A stretch of 64,000 bases of DNA from assembly GCA_934047225.1 (NCBI GenBank), contig OW204012.1:9796001-9860000 (forward strand), read 5' to 3'. This stretch comes from Ypsolopha sequella. Lineage: Eukaryota; Arthropoda; Insecta; Lepidoptera; Ypsolophidae. Shown here in pieces: positions 55,808-64,000 of this stretch (positions are counted from its first letter, which is position 1; every line of letters starts with the position of its first letter). The notes below the pieces were generated by a model. It was not told the origin of the DNA, did no database searches, and worked only from the letters and a program-made list of their open reading frames with translations. The position numbers and the translations under genes are program-made.

Positions 55808-56390
55808 CAGGGGTCACCAAATGGCGGACCCCGGTCCGGATCCGGACCGCCGAACTATTTTGTGCGGACCCAGAAGAATATGAGAATATCAGCATAAATA
55901 TTTGTGATAATTCAATTAAGCCCGCTACTTAGTTTATGTCTTTAATTAGATATATCCTTAATTATTATTATATACAGCTTGAACCCTCACGTGTGATTGT
56001 TGTTGACTTTATGCCAACCGTTTCACCGATACAATTTCGGCATTATCAAGGCGAGTGTCGTTCTAGGACGACGACGCGGCGTTCACCGTCGTTGTCAAAC
56101 GGGCACTGGCAGCCGCCGATCGGCGAGTATCGGTGGAACGGTTGGCATAAAGTCAAAAACAATCACACGTGAGTGTTCAAGCCGTATGTAATAATAATTT
56201 AGTATGTCAGCTCACGCGAGTTTTAATAAGATGTATCCTTAATAATAAAGTACCTATTCTGATTTCTTTTGGTTCTATTTATTCAATGACATTTTAAATG
56301 TAGGTTGTTATTTATCATGTAGCAAACGGACCGCGACAGATTTATTTTTGTTATAAACGGACCCGCAATGAAACTTATTGCTGATCCCTG
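55808..56390. mobile_element. hAT-like non-autonomous element
   Basis: 583 bp, ends CAGGGGTCACCAA / TTGCTGATCCCTG, flanked by the 8-bp duplication GGCTAGTG (55800-55807, 56391-56398). CAGGG ends and 8 bp are typical for hAT. No transposase. Another foldback lies inside. Confidence 0.9.
55978..56190. mobile_element. Foldback nested in the hAT-like element
   Basis: Arms CTTGAACCCTCACGTGTGATT ... GCCAACCGTTTCACCGATAC and inverse, about 55 bp each, with a GC-rich spacer. Orders the events: hAT-like first, foldback second. Confidence 0.75.
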
Positions 56391-56698
56391 GGCTAGTGTA
56401 TATTATACGATTAAAATTATAGGTATAATATTATTATACAAGGTGAAATCCAACCAACCGCCCGAACCCATACCGGAGACCCGGCCAGGGACCAGGAACA
56501 AGGTTCAATGATCACCAACCGAGCCCCCAGCACGAATCCAGGCGGCCGAACAAATCCCATCCTATATGATACGGATAGGAAGTATAGGTTGGGCGATAAA
56601 TAAAGTTATTTTAATTTTTATTCTATTTTATGCATTAGCGTACAACTGAGACGACAATTATTTTTGTACGGCATCAAAATATGACCCTCTTCCTTTAA

Positions 56699-57114
56699 GG
56701 GGCTATACCGTGAAAATTGACACTTTTTGAAGTTATTTATCTGCTCTTTTAATGAAGTTCCAAGTAAAATAAATTAGTATAACAATTTTGGGACCTTTTA
56801 CTAGAATTTGGTCTATCAGAAACGCGATAGGAGGAATTTCATTCGATAGAAATAATTATTGAAATCAGGTCTAAATTTACACTTTTTTTGATATTCTGAC
56901 AAATTAGGATAGCACACAGACTTCAAAAATATTTATTTAGATGGGTTTTAACTACACCTAAATTACTGGTTATGGAATTTTTTGTAGCTATTTTAGTTAA
57001 TTTTGAATTAATTTAAAACCGACTTTTTGACAATTTTCCCCGATTCCGTCCCTTTCGCACTGCGGGTCTTTCTGCCTGGAGTAACGGGGACCTTTGCTAG
57101 CACGGTATATCACC
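56699..57114 (+). mobile_element. Diverged family A-like TTAA element, complete
   Basis: 416 bp between TTAA at 56695-56698 and 57115-57118; ends GGGGCTATACCGTG / CACGGTATATCACC. Same length and the same internal order (TTCGATAGAAATAATTATTG, CCTTTCGCACTGCG) as family A, so it is an older subfamily. Confidence 0.85.
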
Positions 57115-57118
57115 TTAA

Positions 57119-59313
57119 AGCTTTTGGTTCATTTGTGCCCGAAGTAAGGCGATGGAGCTCAACACCTGTCACGTTTGGGACGGACTAATCGTCGGTGAAA
57201 AGTGGGGACAGTTTTGAGACCTCGGACATTCATGTATTTCTTAAGATTTAAATAACATTATCCATCTAAAATTCTAAACACCTTAAAAATTTTAAACTTA
57301 AAAAATAAGTGAAACTAAAACTACCTACTATAAGATTAAAATGCCTAAAAAATAAACCTAATTAAGAAAGTTGTACAATAATAATAATAATAATTCTTAA
57401 GATTGATTTGAAGTTGACCGAAACGTGAATCTTACATGTTATGTCTATTTTGTTAATTACAATGTCGTTTTTCAACACCTAGCAAGGTTTTTGATACGTC
57501 AACATGATAATAGTTTATTTAAATCAAATTATCATATTACAGTGTTTGATTGTACATGATTACTTAAAAACAAGTTACATAAAACAAGTTGCCAGTAAGT
57601 ACGTCTGTGCCCGAACTAGGTGCTAGAGTACTCTAGACCGGTGATACTTCACCGCAACTAAAATAAATGCAAGTTTAAAGAGTTTATTTTGTAAAGTAGG
57701 TACACATAATACACTTTTTACGAGTCAAATTTAATCTTATAAAATATATGTAAATGCAAGGAGAAGCTGTTTTTCCAGGTTTAAAAAGTTTTCATTTTAA
57801 ATTTGATGCTATAATAGTATTTATAGCATACCGTGCGTAAAATGACCACTTTACGCACGCTGCGCGTGCGTAAAGTCGGCATTTTCCGCACTTGTACTAT
57901 AAAAAATTATACGAAACTCGTGCGAGAAACTTTTTCTCGACTCGTGTGAAACTCACACTCGTCAGAAAACGTTTCATCGCTCTCGTATCGTAATGTACTA
58001 TTTGTGGAACTGTGACATAATGTGAGACATTGGGACACGAGTGTAGTAGAATATTCATAATAATATGTGTAGAGTTGGCTGTAACGTTTATAAATATTAC
58101 TCATCAAAATAATCAATATTATTGTGATAGTTTTTCGTATTTTTATATGCTGCAAAAATGATGCCACTTTAGGAAAAAAAAAAACATTATTTACTTACTA
58201 GAATAATAATTGAAAATCTGCATGTAAAATACAGATAAAAGATGAATATTTAACTTAAAGTTATAAAAATTGGGGGTTCACTGGGCATTATTCTAAGAAT
58301 TTCAGCTATTATTGAAAAAAACACTGAAAAAAAAATCATTTTCCGTAAATTCTTTCTTATTTTCAAATTGATGCTAATTTTTTTTTAGGTTAATTGTAAT
58401 TAAACCGTCACTGCCCGTTGTTAACAATCATTACACTTGTTTCATTTTTTCTTTTTTTTTGTCGATAAAGTTGTGTCTAGTTTTACCAAAATTCATATAT
58501 GTGCACTTAAGCAAGACTCACACAGTGCGTGCGAGTACATACATGTAGGTGTGAAATCAATACTTTTGTCAAAAAAATGTATTTCCAACTTTTTTTTTTT
58601 TTAAACGTTCCGCAGAAGAACGCGGTTAAGGTATCGACTTGATTTTTGTTTTATAAAATAGGTAATAGAAATATGAAGTCAATCTAATTAAATTTAATAT
58701 CTTTTTCCCTACAAAATATTTCAGTATTAGCTAAAAACCCTTCAATTTGTTGTTTGGCTGCATGATCATTCATTTGATTGTTTATTTATTACTTTTTCTA
58801 ACTTATGTACTCGCCACTACAGATAAGCCTTTCAGATAAAGATAAGGCTTTCGCTAGTGGCTATATAGTTTAGGGTAAGATTCATTGTAATCGGGATTAA
58901 TAAAGATATATAAAAAAAATAGTATTACCCGTTGAAGACAAATAAGCCAATGAACCAACATATAAAATCGCCTCTACCAAAAGCTAATTAAGTCATTGCC
59001 ATTGTGTAGAAAAAGTTGCTAGAGTAGGCCACACTCAGAGACGCACATATAGTCTTTATCTCTTTCGTAATGCCATACAATGGACCCATTAATGTATGGT
59101 CTATTCATTCACTAAATACCTTGCCCAAAAGCACAAGTGGTACAATTAGTCAAAGATCAAGACATTGAAGTCGCATAGCAAACCGTACAGGCGCCAAACG
59201 ATCGTGATCCGTTGAGGTCAACGGCTAAATTGTAACATTCCAAACTTGAAATTTTGAAACTAAAATGTTAAGTATGTCAAAAGGCCAGAAAAGGTCTGTC
59301 AAGTTTAAATGTT
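57119..59313. other. Repeat scraps and unassigned DNA
   Basis: Contains (TAA)n at 57378-57392; a palindromic segment TGCGTAAAATG ... GCGTGCGTAAAG at 57834-57890; a decayed relative of 41336-41956 at about 58240-58520; and a small inverted repeat GCCACTACAGATAAGCCTT / AAGGCTTTCGCTAGTGGC at 58813-58861. No gene. Confidence 0.45.
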
Positions 59314-60583
59314 AGGTCTTTACATATGAAATTTCCGTTTTCTATAGAGAATTTGAAGGAAACTCAATTTTCAGTACTATTTGCATTTTTTTAGGAATGA
59401 CAAATCCAAATTATGTAATTTCTTTTGTGTATGAATGAGACAACATTAAGCTAACAGAAACATTAATTTTATTTTTGAAAAGTGTCAGCTGTAAAAAATG
59501 ATTACAAGTCTTATCATGGAAATGGATGGCATTTAGGACGCACTGTTTTTGAAATCTTAATTTTGGTTATCAAACTGATAATAAAAACAAAACTTAATAC
59601 GTGGATGTAAAACCTTAAAATCAACTTTCAAACAAAAAACAAATAATGGAAATAGAATGGTTGAATCGCCTTCCCTCTTCTTTGTCCCAATCGCAGAACT
59701 CGGCATACTCGTAGAAAACTATTAGCAAACCCCTTTGTCGCACTAATTATGCAAAAAAATTCATTCATACCTAGAACCTTGGGCAAGTTTAACGACATAT
59801 ACGGTGAAGAAGCTGATAATTTCCATTTGTCACTTTCCAGCTATAAAAATTTTATTGAATTTTTAGGCTCTTTAGAAAAAAAAAATTTAAATTTTATTAT
59901 TTATGTAAGTCAACAACATGATTTATATTTTACTGTCAGTGGAAACTTTATTGGTATACATTTTTTTCTAGTTTTTAAGTTGCTATAATTTGTTTAAAAC
60001 TGTTTGTTTCCCTGAGAATAAATAAATAAAATAAATAAATAGCTTTTTAGTAAACCATCAACTTGACAATAATAGATCCCCCCTTTTACAATATTTTAAC
60101 TAAAGAGATTAACTTTTATAAATTGACATTGCATGCACACATTTTTACATAATTTGAAATTTAATGACTTTATTATAATTATTTTTATTGTTTTATTATT
60201 TTGTTTTAATCAATTCTAATTTATTTACAATAACAATTTTATTTTATATTTACATAACATGAATTTAAAATTCCCCACTCTTAGGCAAAAAGTTTTTCGG
60301 TTGGTATCTACTAGAACGGATAAGTTAACTATTACCCTCACTACAAAAATGTGTTAGTGTCATTGATCGCACTGGCTGATGTAAACTATTTATTGTGTAA
60401 TTAAGATCTTATATTAATTCCTTTGATAATGCCATAAAAGCGAAACCGGTCAGGAAGTATTAAATAAATTTGTGGGATAGTACAAGTGATTTACTGTTCA
60501 TTAAATAAATAGCTATTGAATTACAGGAACTATGACCTCATGAATCTGTAAGAAAATTTTGGCAATTTCATATGTAAAGACCT
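59314..60583. mobile_element. Family H element, long copy
   Basis: Same inverted ends as 25087-25476 (AGGTCTTTACATATGAAATT) but 1270 bp. The left 330 bp matches the short copies; the middle (about 59640-60500) is extra, probably an insertion, and includes GCGAAACCGGTCAGGAAG, which recalls the Penelope-like repeat units. Confidence 0.6.
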
Positions 60584-60899
60584 ATTATAAAGTCATCTCC
60601 AGATCAGCTGCCTACCTATGTTTACAGGATTGCAACCACCGCAACGTAATTTGTTTGTGTGCTGGGGCTCTACCGCGTAATTCTCATTTGTATCAACTTC
60701 AAGCAAATGCATGCGAAATTCAACGCGTGCAAAAGAGATGGCATGTTAGGCGGGCGTCGTCGCACGCACGTCAAATTTCAATCTCAAGTTGATGTTGATG
60801 AAAATGAGAACTACGCGGTAGACCCGCTGGTCCGCACGTAGTCCGTACTTCTTTCCCCTATTATAAGTGCGAAAGTGAGTTTGTGAAATTGTGTTGTGT

Positions 60900-61215
60900 G
60901 TTCTTACTTGGAGACCCCCTCGAAGTAATTCGGGGGAGGGTAAGAGGACAGCTCACAGGCAAAAAAACCAGGAGGCCCACCATGCCTGGGACCGATGGAC
61001 GGCGGTATATCCATCCCTAATAGCCGGGCCTTATATGGACTGGTGACGGGCAGCGGCGTCACTGGTGCGAGGGTTCCGGCACCGTGCTCACCAACCCGCC
61101 TGCCCAGCGTGTGTGAGTATGGGCAATTCTTCCAGGATGACCGCCGGGAGTGGCAAAGTCCTGGTAAGGCTTATGTCCAGCAGTGAACGAACTAGGCTGA
61201 TGGATGGATGGATGG
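60900..61215 (+). mobile_element. LINE 3' end (family E) with GATG tail
   Basis: CTTACTTGGAGACCCCCTCG to GTCCAGCAGTGAACGAACTAG and (GATG)n at 61198-61216. Plus orientation; close to 20650-21040 reversed. Confidence 0.7.
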
Positions 61216-61328
61216 ATGTGTGTTTGTTGGTTTGTCCTTCTTTCACGCAGCAACAGAGCAACGAATCAACGTGATTTTTTTGTATTGATATAATTTATGG
61301 GTCGAAGAGTGACAAAGGCTACTTTTAA

Positions 61329-62168
61329 GGGTTCCGTAACTAAAAGGTAAAAAATGAACCTTTACGGTGAGACTCCGTTTTCCGTCCGTCCGTATTTCAC
61401 AGCCTCATAACTTTAGCACCGTTAAAGATAAAGACATGAAATTTGGCACAAAAATAGCATTAATTTGCCCACATAGGTACGAGTATTACGGTGTAAAAAA
61501 TATTAAAAATTTGAAATTGTTCAAAATATTTCCTAAACAAAAGTGAATAAAATAAAAAATATTATCCTAAAAACACAAAATGGATAACAAATTGTAGATA
61601 TTATTAATTTGATTTGTAAAAATATGTACTTTTACTATATTTACTGGCACTGGTTTCGAGAAATCTTTAAAAAACCACAAAAATATGTACGTGGCGAGCG
61701 GGGGCCTTATCTCCGAAACTAGTAGACCGAAAAATATGAAAAAAAAAAATAGATAACAGATCATAACTGGCCAATTGCAGAAAAACTATAGCGATTTAGG
61801 AATATAAAAAAAACGTGAAAATAAAAAACTTTTTTTATAAAAATACAATATGGATATCAAATTATAGGTATTAAAAAGTTGATTGTAAAAATATATAGAT
61901 TGGCTAAATTTAATTGCGTCTATTTCGTGAAACTCTTGAAAAACCATAAAAAAATGTATGGGGGACATATCATATCTTTATCTTTATCTTCAAAACTGGT
62001 GGACCGAAAAAAATATGAAAAAAATCATGGTAATATGCGTTTACGTAAAGATTAAAGGAAAAATAAAGCGGTTGAGAAATTCACAAAAAAAATTACAAAA
62101 TTAAATTTATCATCCACAATACGGAACCCTAGGGTACGCGAGTCTGACTCGCACTTGGCCGGTTTTTT
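61329..62168. repeat. Family C repeat, long form
   Basis: About 840 bp from GGTTCCGTAACTAAAAGG to CGCACTTGGCCGGTTTTTT. Internal modules are repeated twice (ATACAATATGG, AAACTGGTGGACCG). Confidence 0.7.
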
Positions 62169-62483
62169 ATTTATCTTCCGAACCCTAATAATGTTCTTTA
62201 TTATCAACTGGTAGAGAAATAAACTTGTGCTGGTTTGCCTTTTTTAGATCGAAGGTTAAGATGGCCGATATAGAAATATATTTTTTAGGGCTCTGTTAAA
62301 ACTGGAAACCTTTTTAACAAAGGCTTGTGTTGTTTGTCTCTTTATTTGTTGTTAGTACGTGGCATTAAAATATCTATCAAGTGTACGATTCATACCAACA
62401 AAGGACGCGGGCTTCAAGTTAATTCTCAATTAAATTTTTATTTAAATAATATTTCATATTTTCATTTTATTCAAGGCTTGTTT

Positions 62484-62721
62484 CTCAGACGAATCTCACA
62501 TTGAGATGATGATGGATAAATCTTCTTTTGTTTGGCGAAGACAGGACGAGAAATATGTCCCTGACTGTGTCGTCGAAACTGTCAAACATTCTCAGAAGAT
62601 TGTGGTATGGTACACGCTGCAAGACTGGAATCGCTTACCAGTGTCAATTCAAGCTTTGAAAAATACAAATCACTTTAAAATAAAAGTGAAACAATTTTTC
62701 TCAACCGAGTACCCATCTTAG
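62484..62721 (+). pseudogene. Chimeric remnant: Tc1-like transposase piece joined to LINE end
   Basis: The first part reads FSDESHIEMMMDKSSFVWRR and CVVETVKHSQKIVVW, the region around the first catalytic Asp (SDES) of Tc1-like transposases. The frame then continues as LQDWNRLPVSIQALKNTNHF and KIKVKQFF, which resembles the extreme C-terminus of non-LTR reverse transcriptases (W-N-x-L-P-x-x-I). The join is near 62610. One frame crosses two unrelated mobile proteins; most likely an insertion scar. Confidence 0.55.
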
Positions 62722-63093
62722 AACTCAAATATCCAATATTATTATGATATTTGTATGTTTATTTATTATTTATAAATGTGTTACGGTTAAAGCCCGAAGC
62801 GCAGTTAAACCTAGGTTTAGCCGGCTAATGTCATACAAAACTTCGGAGGTCGCCTCGCTTTGCTCCGCTTCGCTCGGCGCCCAATGTATAACCCGCTTCT
62901 CCTCGCTTCACTCGTCATCGCTACCTATTTTAGATTTTTTCGGACTTTACCCCACTTCGGGCTATAGCCGTATTCATTTATTTAAGTATGTTCATGTATT
63001 TTTATATGTAAGTTTATGTCTTAGATATTTAGGTTTATATTTTAATTTTGATTTCCCTATTATTTTCTGATTAGTATTTACACCTCCACATGT
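62722..63093 (+). repeat. LINE 3' UTR-like repeat
   Basis: AAGCCCGAAGCGCAG and CTCCGCTTCGCTCGGCGCC with TCTCCTCGCTTCACTCG; shares texture with 51995-52130. Follows the LINE-like peptide, so it is probably its 3' end. Confidence 0.45.
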
Positions 63094-63630
63094 TATTTTG
63101 TTCAAACTCAAAAACTCAAACTCAAACGTTTATTGCAATCTAAGTGTATACAGATCTTATAAATGTTTGTTCGTACTTATGACTTAGATGCCTATTTTAT
63201 AGGCGTTGCAAATTTCGAACACAACTTAAAGCTAACAAATTATCTTAGATTAATTAATTAATTAAATATTTACTACATTACATGCAACATAAACTACTAT
63301 AAATTCTACTACTACATTTAACATTTGGGTAAAATAAAAAATAAAAACACAATTAAAAGGGGTCATTAATTATTCTATTAAGAAATCCTTAACCGAGTAG
63401 TAACATTTTTTTATTAGATATTTTTTGATATTGTTTGACAAAATGTGTTCTTTTTCTTCCGATTTTAAATTGGCGGGTATTTTATTATACATTTTTATTG
63501 CCATGTAGTATGGGCTGCAGTTTAGCATTCATCTTTCTGTTAGCTGCCAAGGGTTGCTTGGAAGATATTGCTATTAGCAATAAGTGCCGTACTTGTACAC
63601 CATGTTTAATTGTTTCTTTTGTCTTAAAAA
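63094..63630 (-). mobile_element. LINE 3' end, minus orientation
   Basis: An (AAACTC)n run at 63106-63125 reads as the tail on the minus strand. GGTTGCTTGGAAGATATTGC at 63554 matches, in the opposite sense, the LINE end at 43257-43578. No coding part recognised. Confidence 0.45.
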
Positions 63631-63634
63631 TTAT

Positions 63635-63784
63635 CGGTCTTACCACAAAACTGTGTTTAACTTTAGACAGTGTTTAAATCTGTTGTTGTTTCATAAACTT
63701 TCATATTGTAAAAAAGTGACAGCAACAGATTTAAACATTGTCTAAAGTTAAACATCGTTTAAACACCCTTTTGTAGTAACACAG
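63635..63784. mobile_element. Palindromic TTAA-type element, copy 2
   Basis: 150 bp; arm TTTAACTTTAGACAGTG mirrored as in 240-378. Flanks are TTAT and TTAG, so the duplication has decayed or was inexact. Confidence 0.7.
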
Positions 63785-63893
63785 TTAGTGTGTAAATGTG
63801 CAAAAAGTGTTATAAATAAAAATGGTCAGTTATGAGTTGAAGAGGTACAGGACGCCTTTACATAGTGGAGGGCATAATGAAACAGGAACAGTA

Positions 63894-64000
63894 CAAAAAA
63901 CCGGCCAAGTGCGAGTCAGACTCGCGTACCTAAGGTTCCGTATTGTAGATGATAAATTTAATTTTGTCATTTCTTTTTCGTGAATTTCTCAACCGCTTTA
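63894..64000 (-). repeat. Family C repeat, start only, reaching window end
   Basis: CCGGCCAAGTGCGAGTCAGA followed by GGTTCCGTATTGTAGATGAT, reversed relative to 54583-55060; cut by the window edge. Confidence 0.7.

Overview
The window is AT-rich nuclear DNA from an animal, most likely a moth or butterfly. It has spliced exons with GT-AG introns, a mariner DD34D transposase, a Penelope-like element, non-LTR retrotransposon 3' ends and many short inverted-repeat elements. Several abundant repeat families resemble ones I know from lepidopteran genomes, for example the family ending in CGCACTTGGCCGG. No prokaryotic operons, rRNA genes or CRISPR arrays were seen.

Only one conventional host gene is supported. 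It lies on the + strand from the left edge to 9458: six exons (1-33, 1599-1712, 3725-3832, 6894-7047, 8154-8617, 8776-9458) whose splice phases all fit. Together they give the last 517 codons or so of a protein. Its first part is Pro/Gly/Tyr-rich, followed by a Lys/Glu-rich disordered part and a very basic C-terminus. I do not recognise the family. Its introns are full of small transposons.

From 9.5 kb onward the window is layered mobile DNA. Main items: (1) an 8-bp minisatellite at 13369-14788 with no sub-unit indel found; (2) a LINE 3' end (27.2-29.1 kb) broken by three insertions, one of which can be removed with its TTAA duplication to restore the reading frame; (3) a Penelope-like element (29.2-31.4 kb) with a GIY-YIG endonuclease piece, a 608-bp insertion inside it, and inverted and tandem terminal repeats carrying a hammerhead-like fold; (4) a complete non-coding LTR retrotransposon at 37324-41230 with almost identical 1134-bp LTRs; (5) a small membrane-protein ORF at 43033-43245 with a possible myristoylation signal; (6) an intact mariner at 44584-45878; (7) a 3.0-kb TG...CA insertion at 48655-51656 holding three AGGTCA half-sites upstream of a TATA box; (8) an internally deleted transposase element at 52419-53612; (9) a hAT-like element with an 8-bp duplication at 55808-56390.

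A recurring theme is insertion at TTAA. At least a dozen short elements from several families, many starting GG(C/G)G, sit between TTAA copies. Others use TA (Tc1/mariner type), 4-bp (LTR type) or 8-bp (hAT type) duplications, so the order of insertion can be read in several places.
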